From Salvelinus alpinus (taxonomy: Eukaryota; Chordata; Actinopteri; Salmoniformes; Salmonidae), in the NCBI RefSeq assembly GCF_045679555.1, contig NC_092100.1, positions 34,039,106-34,103,105 on the forward strand: a DNA stretch of 64,000 bases, in the 5' to 3' direction. This document shows positions 1-12,400 of the stretch, piece by piece. The notes below the pieces were generated by a model. That model ran no database searches. It saw only the letters and a program-made list of their open reading frames with translations, and had not been told where the DNA came from. Position numbers and translations under genes: made by a program. The stretch's first letter is position 1, and the number at the start of each line of letters is the position of its first letter.

Positions 1-270
1 GTTCTGTTTGTCCCTTTGCTGGGATGTTTTAGTGTTGACCACATTCCAGAGGGAGAGGAAAGCGGGGACTGTGGAGTGCTATCCCTCATGCACGAGCAGA
101 GCGGGGAGCCACACCGTGACAGTGCTGTCCCCCTCTCCCACCCGCCCGCCAACCACACGTCCATGCTGTTCATGAATAATCCAGGCGGGCCGACGGGCCA
201 TTGCACTCAGCTGTGTGGGGGAAGATGCAAGAACAAAAGACAGGCAGCTCACAGCAGCCATGACTGAGCA

Positions 271-368
271 GACTGGGATGAGAGGACAATGACCAGCAGT
301 GTCAGTACAGACCGAGGCAGACTGGGATGAGAGGACAATGGCAAGCAGTGTCAGTACAGACAGAGGCA
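271..368. repeat. Two-copy 49-bp tandem repeat
   Basis: The block starting GACTGGGATGAGAGGACAAT at 271 recurs at 320 with only a few changes, giving a period of 49 bp. It lies in intron sequence and has no evident function. Confidence 0.85.
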
Positions 369-2754
369 GGAGGCACAGACTATAGTAAATCACGTTTGTA
401 TATCTAGGCGCTTGCTCTCATCACTGTGCTGCCATGCTAAATACAAGAGCTGGGATCCCTGCCTGTCCGCTTACGTCTACAGACCCAAGAAGAAGAAAAA
501 ACATCACCAAAAAATACTTAATCTTTCCTAGCAGATGTGTGGTTAGCTGTAGGAAACAATCTCTTTACCAGAATCCTTTCCTCATCTGCCACCAAACGTA
601 AGGCCGGAGAAGAGCATTATTAAACCTGATTTAAAGGTGATAAATACTAAATGGTGTAAGGGGGAATTTTTCATGGACACCAGTGAGGGTGCCCTTGGTC
701 CTGCTCTAACGGCAGAACCCACGCCAAGTTGTTCCGTTCCTGTCCAGTTCATACCTTACAACAGCCTGAAAGTATTTGACATCTCCAAACACACAGAGCC
801 GTCCGGCCCCGGCCGTGTGCAGGCTGCAGCAGATGTGCCTGGGCCCGGGCCACAGAGGGGGCTATTGTATCTGCCCTGGCACCCTGTAGAGAGGCTCTTC
901 TGACAAGGTGCTGAGGATTGTCGATCTGATGCCATTTGGCAAGGATGACACTAACTGTCCGACTGCCAAGTTCAGCTCACAGGATATACACTACTGGGCA
1001 AAGCTGACTGACCTACCACTTTCCTGATAGCACAGTGACTTCCATTTGTTCTGCTGGGGAGTTTTTAGAATAATTTGCATATGTTATCCATTCTCACAAA
1101 AAATGTAACTTGTCTTGTCATGAGATATTGTACAATGATTTGAACAATATACATTTGGTGTAATATGGCATAGCTTACTATAAATGTCCCTTTAGGAATG
1201 GGCAGATAAAATATCTTAAGAGTACAGACCCGAAGGGTGAACCTTAATTCCTGCAGTTAGTGAATGCTAAATAGTACTAGTTTCCCATGTTGGCCTAGTG
1301 CGTTAGTTGGAGGCATTGACCGCTGATGTTGATGTTTGGTTAAAGTGTGGCATACGGCTGCAGCGTAGCTTAGGAGATGTTTGACCGTAGTCCTTCCATG
1401 TGACTTGCGGAAGTGTGGGACTCCCCTGGCTTAATAAGGGATGGGCAGGGCAGCTTCATGGTACAGCCGCCCTGCCCTGTGTCGTCAGTTCTATGGAAAT
1501 ACACACCTCTGTTATTCACACTGATATTAGACTTACCTGTCAATGTGGGTTGTGGTTCTGGAACAGATTGGTATGAGGGGAAAAGTCATGGTAGATTTCT
1601 GTCAGTTTGGAAATGGGAGCCCACAAATAATTGAATGACATTCTAAAAATTATAAATATTTCAACAGCATTTTTGTGATGAACATTTTTATAGATTATAC
1701 TTTTTTTTTTGTATGCACACAAAAGCCTACAAAATGTAGGCCTAAGCGTTTGTTTTTTCTTTTGATTGTTTGTTCGAAAACCCTCTAGCATGAACAACTG
1801 TCCTGGGAAATGTAATCCGAAGATGAGAGCGAGAGAGAGAGAAGTAGCAGGTAGCAAGTCAAGGATGGCCCCTGTGTGCTCAGACAGAGCTTTTAACTGG
1901 AATGCCTCATTTTGGGGGCCCTTAATCTTCACATAAGGGAATGTATGGGCTAAAAGGAACCAGGAGCAGCTTCCCCATGAGCCAGGAAGCATAGAGCTGG
2001 GAACTAATGACATATGCTTATGAAGGTGGAGAAGGAAGCAGTGGATAAAACGGGGTAACTTCAGAATGGACTGACCTGAGTAACAGTGATTAGAATTAGA
2101 ATATGATGTGTGCACGGTGGCGGGGATGGGATTGGGAGGGGAGGGTGATTCTAACGATTGGCTGGGGGGGTGCTTGCTGCTTGCCTCGAACCAAAGGCAC
2201 ATAGTGACTGAGGGGGATGTGGTGGTGGTATGGGGTTCTGGGGGAGGTGATTGCACAGCTAAGACTGTAAATCCTGAGCTGTGCTCTCGCCTGGGGGCAG
2301 CCAAGCTGTTTATCAGCATCTCCGTTTGAAAGAAATCATTCTCCATTGCAGTGCTATCTGCCTTGACCTACTTCTGGAGCGCCTCTATGACTTGTTGCTT
2401 GGCATTTTGGTCAAGACCGTTACCACTTTAGACAGCGTCTTGAGGTAATAGGTCCTGAAGGCATGGCTCTTCTGTTGCTCCTATTTACTTGATGCTTTTT
2501 TGGTTGATGACAGTTAATTAGTGGAAACCTGAAGCAGACATTAGTGGAATCCTGCCCCACCACTTCATCTGAAGGGCTGGACAGATATAGGTCAACATAA
2601 CTAATGGTCAGTTTTATATCAAAAGTGTCCATGGCTTTGTGGGCTGCCTTGTGCTTTGTGTTGCGATGGTTGGCTTTTGTGTTTGGTGCTATTAAGAGCG
2701 CTGAGGGTGATGGGGGGAGAGTGCAAAGCTCGCTGTGGAGTTCAGTGGAAGAAG

Positions 2755-2781
2755 GGGTGGGGGGGGGGGGCGGTGTGGGGT
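2755..2781 (+). other. G-rich run (possible G-quadruplex)
   Basis: A stretch with an uninterrupted run of more than ten G followed by GCGG and GGGG. The G runs are long and closely spaced enough to form a quadruplex on the plus strand. It lies in intron sequence and no function is implied. Confidence 0.5.
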
Positions 2782-3647
2782 GTTGAAAGAGAAGCTGTTT
2801 ATTGGCTACACGCTACAGAAACAGCTTTTGGCTGTACTGCATGACTGGGCATTTGTGACAGCTAGAGTCCTGCTTGCCACATCTGCCCCAGGCACTGTGC
2901 ATTCTACCAGTCAGACTGGAATCAATCACTTTCCACAGTTAAGCTAAAGAGCCTGTTTCAAGGCCCACTGATTGTCCTCTGTTTGTCTTAGTGCTCATAA
3001 TATAAGGGAAATGTTACATGGAGCCCTTTTTGTCTTTTTGTGTTAGCCATCTCACCCTAGTCTGAGAACACTAGGGAAGTGAAAGTGACTTATTTTCAGA
3101 TGATTTGGAAAAAATTTACTAATTACTGAGTAATATATGGCTGTGCACAGTCAGTGATCATGCTGGGTCAAAAGAAGTGATAATCATTCTGTGGACCATC
3201 TATCGCTCTGTCTCTTTCATTTTGTCCTCTGAATCTAGGGCACAGGCTCAGCATCAACAAAACTGTCCATTTCAGCTGGAATAAAAGGGCAGTCGGCACC
3301 CAATGTGTTCAAGTACACGGCAATACCTGTTGGTTAGACTTCCAGTGTTTTAATTGGCCATTCGGTGAAAGTAGGTTTTTAGGCCATTTCATTAGCTGGT
3401 TTAGGGCCCCATAGCTCCCCGTGGGTCTGTTTGATTCCAGGGGAGCTCTGGACAGTACAGTGGGATACTATCACCTTGTTTAAGGCTAGGATATCAGCCT
3501 CACTGTTCCAACGGCTGACTAGAGGTTGCCACTTTGGGACATAGGAGGTCCCACGTGGCCTGGGTTATTGGCTTAACCAGTGGCTTATTTAGGTCAGTTT
3601 TATGGCTTGAACATCGGAGGGTCAAGCTCATTCTCATATCAATACAG

Positions 3648-3706
3648 GTAGCCTAGTGGTTAGAGCGTTGGGCCAGTAACCGAAAGGTTAGATTACATTT
3701 ACTCTA
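3648..3706 (+). repeat. tRNA-derived SINE head fragment
   Basis: The sequence GTAGCCTAGTGGTTAGAGCG, followed by GGGCCAGTAACCGAAAGGTT, is the tRNA-like head of a common salmonid SINE, with a recognisable A box. The element is cut off after about 60 bp, before a proper B box. A longer relative lies at 28,852. Confidence 0.7.
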
Positions 3707-4324
3707 ATCAACTTCTGGGGAGATAAAATAAATTTAAAAAAAAGGTACTCATTACATAACTGTGTGTTGTTCCAAAGCAATAACATCAAAACAGCAATGC
3801 TGCAAGGTTGATACAAGCAGTGGTTCCCAAAGTACGGTCTGCGGCTCACGGAGGTACAGAAGGGGGTCCAGGCCAGAGATTTTATTTAATTATTATTGTT
3901 TTTTTACATTTCATTTTTTTAAATATCAATATTGCTAGCAGATTAAACAAATTTGGCCAAGTGGTATGTGGAAAAGTTGCAGATACAATGTAATATTATT
4001 AATATATAATATACCCTTAAATGTGACCGACTGACTTGATTTGGTCTTTTTTTACATTGGATAAAAGTAGAGACTCAGAGCTAGAAAATGGTATATCATA
4101 CACTACAGTTGAGGAACAATGGGAAAGCAATTCTCCTTTGAAAGTTGATAAACTTGTAACATCACTTTTGAGAAAAAGTCCCTTGAATATTTTGGTACCT
4201 ACTGGAGAGCGCTTCTTTGTCTACACCCATTCAGCATCATTCACACCCTTTTAAGCTTTAGCCCCACCCATCTCTAAGGATTCACGTGTGAGGCTATGGA
4301 CAAAACAACCAAAGATTTCAAGAC

Positions 4325-5330
4325 TAAAGGCTGGTTTATACTACGGATGTGTTAGTAAATGTAATCTGGAGTGCCAGAGTGTGCTCTGGGCGTTCGTCAA
4401 TTCAGAGCGTTGTCAGATTGGTCGTTCATAAATTCAGAACATTTCGCTCTCGGAGTGCACACTGGACACTCTGGCTGAAAAGTAGGGATGATCTGAGCGT
4501 TCTGACCTAACAGCAGCAGTCAAGCACCCAGCTAACGTTGGCTAGCTTGCTAGCTACTTCCAGATACAAACGAGAGAATGGCTTACTCTGACCATTTTTA
4601 CTCACCATAGCAGAGCTGGTTAGGCTGTTTTTATGTTATCCAGAGCGTTGGTGACTGCAACTGTGCTGCTGGCAACAATTTAGTTATTCGTCAGCTATTT
4701 TGCGCTCTGTTACACTCAGACGAGAGTGCTCTGATATTGGAGTAGATAGACGTAGCTGGTAAATTCGCTCTGGCTATCGACAGTTGTTGCAGTGACATCA
4801 TAAACATTCTATTGAAATAGTTAGTCTTTTGTTTAGACATGTAGCTAGCTAAACAATGAGCTATAATCCCAGCTCATAATGTTACTACCCTGCATGAATT
4901 TGCAGGTAGCTAACCAACCAGGTTCAATGTTAGCTAGCTAACATTAGGATATAACTACCAATGCAAATGGCTCTGAGATACAAATAATATTACTACACAG
5001 GCCTCCCGAGTGGCGCTGTGCGGCTTCGCTGGGTTGTGTTTCGGAGGACGTACAGCTCTCCACCTTTGCCTCTGCCTCTCCCGAGTCTGTGTGTGTGTGT
5101 CTCTGTCTCTGATACACGTAACATTTCTACTACGTGATATCTTTCAAAAAAAGCCACATTAGAAACTACCTACACATACTGACCAGCTCATAATATAGAC
5201 CGAAGTGTGCTACATGGCAGACCAATCCCAACTCCTCTCTCGACATGTCCAGTCAACTCATTATCTCAGCCAATCATGGATAGCGGGAAGGTTGCAGACT
5301 TTTTCCATGGCTAAACCAACTAGGCCCGTA
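4325..5330. repeat. Probable non-autonomous DNA transposon (MITE-like)
   Basis: This begins at GGCTGGTTTATACTACGGAT and contains repeated phrases such as CAGAGTG, CAGAGCG and TTCAGAGCGTT, plus several GCTAGCTA-type palindromes. I associate this opening with dispersed fish MITEs. No transposase frame is visible and the right boundary is uncertain. A degenerate SINE sits inside it near 5,000. Confidence 0.35.
4999..5100 (+). repeat. Degenerate tRNA-derived SINE fragment
   Basis: GGCCTCCCGAGTGGCGCTGT resembles the head of the tRNA-derived SINEs seen better preserved at 15,083 and 59,804. The B box is not intact and a short TG run follows. Confidence 0.45.
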
Positions 5331-6134
5331 ATTTAACAATTGTATTCATATTTACAGATGGCATACATGTTTGATATTAAGGCACATGAAAGACCATATG
5401 TTCCAGAAGGCATTTCTGCCCCAAAACTAATTTTGATAAAAATATTTCAAGACTTTTTGTGCACAGTGCGTACAGAATTATCTTGGGTTATTTGAGCATA
5501 GCGGTCAGAATATTGGTGTGGAGGAAGAAGTCTTACATGCTCACATCAAGCACACAATCTCTTTTAGGCTTTACCTTAAGACAAAAGAAGGGAAAGTGTT
5601 TTTCATAGAAATATTTTCTTTTTTTGATAAAGATATAGTACACACTGTTCTCTACCGGGCTGGGAAGAGCGAGTGCAAGCTGATGAACTTAATTGCTGTG
5701 TAAGGACACAGCATTCAGTTAGCAACCACAGAGTAAATACTGTGTAATCGATGAGAATAGAGCCACAGCACAGCTTTCAAGATGTGTGCTGATGTAGTTT
5801 GGAATTAGTTTGTAAAAGTGATATGCTATGCCTAGTTGATTTTCATATGCTTCAGATGGGGCTTTATTTGAAATCTCATTAAGCCCGAGACTGCCTGGCT
5901 GTCACCCCGAGCAGTTGACTCATACGTAATGTCAATGACCTCAGTCTTCCTATTTACCCTGTTTTGCTCTCCAATTAAATGTGTAGCCTAATTGATGACT
6001 AACGTAAGGCTCATCCTTTGCGGTCCTTTATACATTAGTTACCAAAACGTTTCGGATTGTATCACACAAACCCAAGGCTTTTCATTTAGCATGTTTAGAA
6101 TTCCCACAGGGACCAGCACAAAAAAATAATTGAA

Positions 6135-6200
6135 ATGTATGTACTCTGTACTGTAAGTCGCTCTGGATAAGAGCATCTGCTAAATTACTCAAATGTAGAA
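6135..6200 (+). repeat. SINE tail fragment
   Basis: The stretch CTGTAAGTCGCTCTGGATAA, followed by GAGCATCTGCTAAAT, is the same conserved tail found in the full SINE at 59,804-60,197. Only the tail is present. It ends about 115 bp upstream of the ELL exon at 6317. Confidence 0.7.
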
Positions 6201-6316
6201 TATGCAAACCGAAAGCACAGCTAAATATGCTAAAACTGCTTGGTCATAAACATTTAATAATTTTACACATGGTCTCCTCAGTGATCTAATGCTCTCTCTG
6301 TTTCCCCTGACAACAG

Positions 6317-6444
6317 TATATCAAGATCCCCGCCCCGTCCCCAGAGGCCCCAGATGCACTCCGGGTCTTCTCCTTCTACCTGTCCAGTGATAGCAAGGAC
6401 AAACCTCAGGCCAGCTTTGACTGCATCCACCAGCATGTCTCAGG
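6317..6444 (+). CDS. ell3: ELL exon a (N-terminal ELL domain)
   Basis: The acceptor is CAACAG and the donor is GTAAGC. The exon starts in phase 0 with Tyr-Ile-Lys-Ile-Pro, includes [19 protein letters not shown] and ends with two bases of a Gly codon. This is the part of the N-terminal domain that reads FYLS..DNPQGSFDCIQQ in human ELL and ELL2. Confidence 0.93.
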
Positions 6445-9400
6445 GTAAGCCCACTCTACTGTTTTCAGTCAACCACAGATGGAATTCAAAGCCAGTTCAC
6501 AGTAGAGCTGGGACGATAAACCAAACATTTTCGACACCGACCATACCGATCACTTATTGTAGACATTTTGCTGATATTGTATAGTACGATAAGTAGCCTA
6601 TACTAGAGAAATGTCAAATATGAAATGAATTACGTTTGCTAATATGGGTGATTGTTAATTGGACAATTGATGGCTACAACCATCAAACTAGTAGTAGAAG
6701 GTTAAAGGATAATTTAAAGAACAGTGGTGCTCATTTTTATTAACTTATTGTATTTATTGTTATGGCATCAATTCAGGCAGTTTATCATGATATGTATTTG
6801 TGCCCATATCGCCCCAACTAGTTCAGTCAGATTGGGACCACAGGGAATTTTGAGACACTGCTCTCTCTCTCTCTCGCTCTATCTTTCATTGCTAACGCAA
6901 GTAACCCTTGTCCCCATGTGACTGACCGCTAGAAACCAGTGACAGCTTATCCCAGACTGTTTTTCTTACCATGTATAGTTCAGACTTATTTTTGAACTAC
7001 TCATAACCTCTGACCTTTTGAAGTAAGCACTATTTGTTGAGGTCTTGTTTTTCCTTTGAGTTACTGTAAGCACCTATTTAGCGTGCTGTGTTCCTGAAGT
7101 TTGAATGCTGGTGTATTAGTATTTCATATTTTATTAGGATCCCCATTAGCTGTTGCTTCAGCAACAGCTACTATTCCTGGGGTCCACACAAAACATAAAA
7201 CATGACATGGTACAAAACATAAATAGACAAGTGCAGCTCAAGGACATAACTACATACATTTTTAAATGGGAAAAATAGACAAAGTCCTGTACTTACACAA
7301 CAGAGGGACCTACAGTGCCTTGCAAACGTATTCATATCCTTGGATTTCTTCACATTTTGTTACAAAGCAGAATTAAAAGTTACTTAATTGTCATTTCAAC
7401 AATCTATTAATTGTCATTTCAACAATCTACTCAAAATACTCTGTCAAAGTTCATTAATAGAAATTACATAACTAAAATATTCAGCCCATATGTTCAGGCA
7501 TGTCTAAATTAGTTTAGGAATAACATTTGTCTTAAAAAAATGACATAAGTTACATGGACTCACTCTGTGTGAAATAATAGGGGTTGACATAATTTTTTTG
7601 AATGACTAACCCTTCCTCTGTCCCCCCCATACATACAGTCAGTCAAGTATTGAATTCCATGCACAGATTCAACTACAAAGCTTCATAAAGAAGGGCAGTG
7701 ATTGTTAGATGGGTAACAATAACAAATCAGACATTGAATATCTCTTTTAAGCATAATCAAGTTAATAATTATGCTGTGGATTATGTATTAAACCACCCAG
7801 ACACGTCAAAGATACAGTTGTCCTTCTAAACTGAGCTGCAGGACAGGAATGAATACATTAGCTGGAATACACTTTATCGGTGCAAAGGAGGACAGAGCAC
7901 GTCCCCATTCTCATCGACGGGGCTGTAGTGGAGCAGGTTGAGAGCTTCAAGTTCCTTGGTGTCCACATCACCAACAAACTAACATGGTCCAAGCACACCA
8001 AGACAGTCGTGAAGAGGGCACGACAAAGCCTATTCCCCCTCAGGAGACTGAAAAGATTTGGCATGGGTCCTCAGATCCTGAAAGTTCTACAGCTGCACCA
8101 TCAAGAGCATCCTGACTGGTTGCATTACTGCCTGGTATGGCAACTACTCGGCCTCCAACCGCAAGGCACTAGAGGGTTGTGTGTACTGCCCAGTACATCA
8201 CTGGGGCCAAGCTTCCTGCCATCCAGGACCTCTATACCAGGCGGTGTCAGAGGAAGGCCCTAAAAATTGTCAGAATCCAGCCACCCAAGTCATCGACTGT
8301 TCTCTTTGCTACCGCACGACAAGTGGTACCAATGCACAAAGTTTGATACCAACAGGACCTTGAACAGCTTCTACCCCCAAGCCATAAGACTACTAAATAG
8401 CTGACCAAATAGTCACCCAAACTATCTGCATTGACCCTTTTTGCACTAACTCTTGACTCATTAAATATGCTGCAGCTACTGTTTTATCTATCCTGTTGCC
8501 AAATCACTTTACCCCAACCTATATCTACCTCAATTACCTTGTAACCCTGCACATCACCTCGGTACTGGTACCCCCTGTATATAGGACAGTTATCGTTACT
8601 CATTGTTTATTTATTTATTTGCCTATTTTTCTCTGCATTGTTGGGAAGGGCTGTAAGTAAGCATTTCATTGTTGGTCTACACCTGTTTTTTACGAAGCAT
8701 GTGACCAATACAATTTGATTTGATTCTGAAAGTAACACACACATTGTTTGACAACGTAACCATTATAATATTACCCAGTTTGAAAAAGTTAAAGTAATCG
8801 GAGTACGTAACGCATTATGTGAACAACTACAAATACCTAGGTGTCTGGTTAGACTAAACTCTCCTTCCAGACTCACATCAAACTTCTCCAATCCAAAGTT
8901 AAATCTAGAATTGGCTTCCTATTTCGCAACAAAGCATCCTTCATTCATGCTGCCAAACATACCCTTGTAAAACTGACCATCCTACCAATCCTCGACTTCG
9001 GTGATGTCATTTACAAAATAGCCTCCAATACCCTACTCAATAAATTGGATGCAGTCTATCACAGTGCCATCTGTTTTGTCACCAAAGCCCCATATACTAC
9101 CCACCACTGCGACCTGTACGCTCTCGTTGGCTGGCCCTCGCTTCATACTCGTCACCAAACCCACTGGCTCCAGGTCATCTACAAGTCTCTGCTAGGTAAA
9201 GTCCCCCCTTAGCTTGCTGGTCACCATAGCAGCACCCACCTGTAGCACGCACTCCAGCAGGTATATCTCTCTGGTCACCCCCAAAACCAATTCTTCCTTT
9301 GGCCGCCTCTCCTTCCAGTTCTCTGCTGCCAATGACTGGAACGAACTACAAAAATCTCTGAAACTGGAAACACTTATCTCCCTCACTAGCTTTAAGCACC

Positions 9401-12400
9401 AGCTGTCAGAGCTGCTCACAGATTACTGCACCTGTACGTAGCCCATCTATAATTTAGCCCAAACTACCTCTCCCCCTACTGTATTTATTTATTTATTTAT
9501 TTTGCTCCTTTGCACCCCATTATTTCTCTCTACTTTGCACATTCTTCCACTGCAAATCTACAATTCCAGTGTTTTACTTGCTATATTGTATTTACTTCGC
9601 CACCATGGCCTTTTTTTGCCTTTACCTCCCTTATCTCACCTAATTTGCTCACATTGTATATAGAATAATTTTTCTACTTTATTATTGACTGTATGTTTGT
9701 TTTACTCCATGTGTAACTCTGTGTTGTTGTATGTGTCGAACTGCTTTGGTTTATCTTGGCCAGGTCGCAATTGTAAATGAGAACTTGTTCTCAACTTGCC
9801 TACCTGGTTAAATATAGGTGAAATAAATAAATAAAAATTACTTTTGTAACGCGTTACCCGCAACACTGCACATGTTTCGGGTAACGGTGAGATCAGAGAA
9901 TGGTGAGATCAGTGTTTGTGGTCATTTAGGGGTCAAAGGTAGCTCTGTGCTGCTCTGTTTGCACCGCAGCTCATAGGCATCTTCACTTGTTGTACAGCTT
10001 AATGCCATAGGATGTGAGGAATGAGCATGAGGACAGAAGTCAAAGAACCGGTCATGGGAGTGAGGCAAATGTCACACGTAGACAGAAACACAAATACATT
10101 TTCACGAAATGCTCTATTGAGTGGAAGTACTGTGTGATATTTTGTACATTACCAGTTGCTGCTATGTGAGTCTGATCCTGTGTTCTCCTCAGGGAGGGCA
10201 GGGAGCACCTGGAGGGCCAGGGCAGTATTCAGGACAAGATCACTGTGTGTGCCACTGATGACTCATACCAGATGACCCGAGAGCGCATGTCTCAGGTTGA
10301 GAAGGACATCATGAGCAGGTCGGCCATCGAGATCAAACCAGGCACCACACATGGTAAGTCTGCAGTCACAGGCTGCCTTTACCTATGCTGCCTGAGTTGG
10401 GTCCAAACCAGCTTCATACTGAGCCCTTTGCTGCCTGGGGATCAAGGGAAAAATAATGGAGGTGTTTAATGTTCTCGGAAAGCTTCTAATCCATCGCCTT
10501 CTACCATCTTGTCCTGCTGATAATTGCCATATGGTGTGGAAGTTTTCACATAATTGATCAAAGTACTGGGTTGCAATTATTCATGCGAGAGGGAAGGCCT
10601 CTTTTTCTTCTTCTTTTCCCTTCATTTTGACCAGATTGCTTAGGCATGTTGCCAACCTGCCTACCAGCTCCATTAATGTGATTGAGTTTGCCAGAAGTAT
10701 GCACTAACTAGTCTCATGCTGAGTGGATGAAGTTTTGCCTGAGTTTAATTACAGTGGCTGCGACTCAATTAGTTTTCATCTATTGAAAAAACTGAATCAT
10801 GTATGCAGATTCTTTGAAGCAAAGGCCATAATTCATCATAAGAACTTAAGAACTAATGAAGATGCAAATTAAAACGATGTTTATTTGCACCACAAAGTAA
10901 ATAAATAATTGTGGGAGCATACCAGTGCAGTACATGTCTTTACACAGCATCTGAACCAGTGGGACCGTTGGAATGTGCATTAGTTATATTTCATCCAGGA
11001 GGAGGGTGTAGACACAGGCATACCTCTGTGTCTTCTGATGGGTTATGTCTTGTTGTCTGAAGGGACATGTTACAGATGCTGTGTATTATAACCTGGACAC
11101 ACATAAAAAAATTGCTGCGTTTATGACGTTATACTAGTGGATTTAAGCCATCTTTGCACACACTGACAGTTTTACACATATTGTCTAAAACATAATTACA
11201 ACATAACATTAATGGTAATTACTGCACAAGCCATTTTCTACAGCTGTTGAAGCAAGCAGCACACATTACCTCCCATGCTCTGCTGCTGAAAATGGGCCTC
11301 TTGAGTGTTCTTGCACAACCCTGTTAAATGTAGCTGGCATGTTTGCTGTGTAATATCTCTGCTGAATGAGTACAAAACAAAGAGCTATTTCTTATCCAAA
11401 TACATCATTTTACATTAAAGTTTATCAAGTAAAAATGTAGAAGTCCACTTGCAGTCTTAGCCTGGGAATATTGACATTGGTTCTCATGTTTCATCAGGTG
11501 TAAGGCACACAACTGGGTTTACTTTCCCACAGCATGGACGGGACAGTAAGGTGCCCATATACTTGATATCAAAGGGAACTTAAATTAAAGGGTCATAAAC
11601 TATACGTCATATGCGCTACGGAGCACACAAACTGACATGTTTCTAAATACATGTTCAGTAGTGATAAAAGTATTGGGAAGCTATATCTGGAAACTCATTG
11701 GCAGCCCCATCTCCCACCACCTGTATGCTGTGATTACAACTTTTTGAGGTCGGTTCTGTTTTGGTTGGATTCAGATTTTTTTTTTTATCATGGTTTCGAT
11801 TTGTATTATGTAATAATGACATTACATTGATTTTAGAGATTTTAATTTTTTTGTTACTTTTACCACTTTTTTTCCTTCACAATTTTGTGGTTCGCCGTCA
11901 TTAGACTCTGGAGCAGTGGAAGCGCGTTCTCTGGAGTGATGAATCACGCTTCACCATCTGGCAGTACAACGGACGAATCTGGGTTTGGCGGATGCCAGGA
12001 GAACGCTACCTGCTGAATGCATAGTGCCAATTGTAAAGATTGGTGGAGAAGGAATAATGGTCTTGGGCTGTTTTTCATGGTTCAGGCTAGGGCCCTGAAA
12101 GGAAATCTTAATGCTACAGCATACAATGACATTCTAGACGATTCTGTGGCAACAGTATGGGGAAGGCCCTTTCCTGAATCAGCATGACAATGTGAGGTCC
12201 ATACAGAAATGGTTTGTTGAGATTGGTGTGGAAGGACTTGACTTGCCTTCACAGAGCCCTGACCTCAACCCCATCGAACACCTTTGGGATGAATTGGAAC
12301 GCTGACTGCGAGCCAGACCTAATCGCCCAACACCAGTGCTTGACCTCACTGATGCTCTTGTGGCTGAATAGATGTAAGTCCCCGCAGGAATGTCCCAACA

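Larger units (their letters stand above)
1..6316. other. Intron sequence upstream of the first visible ELL exon
   Basis: I find no coding exon here. The first ELL exon in the window begins at 6317 and starts in the middle of the N-terminal domain, so this stretch is most likely the preceding intron. It holds a 49-bp tandem repeat, SINE fragments and MITE-like sequence listed separately; the rest shows nothing I can name. A long minus-strand open frame at 1540-2346 has no recognisable domain or splice context. Confidence 0.6.

Noticed and set aside
637-903. Plus-strand open frame of 88 codons that could be an upstream ELL exon
   Set aside because: It has no similarity to the ELL N-terminus and no acceptor and donor pair in the required phase.
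1540-2346. Minus-strand open frame of 268 codons in the first intron stretch
   Set aside because: It is long, but the translation is low in structure, has no recognised domain, no promoter or splice context, and lies in G-rich intron DNA where minus-strand stops are depleted. No codon-bias support is visible.
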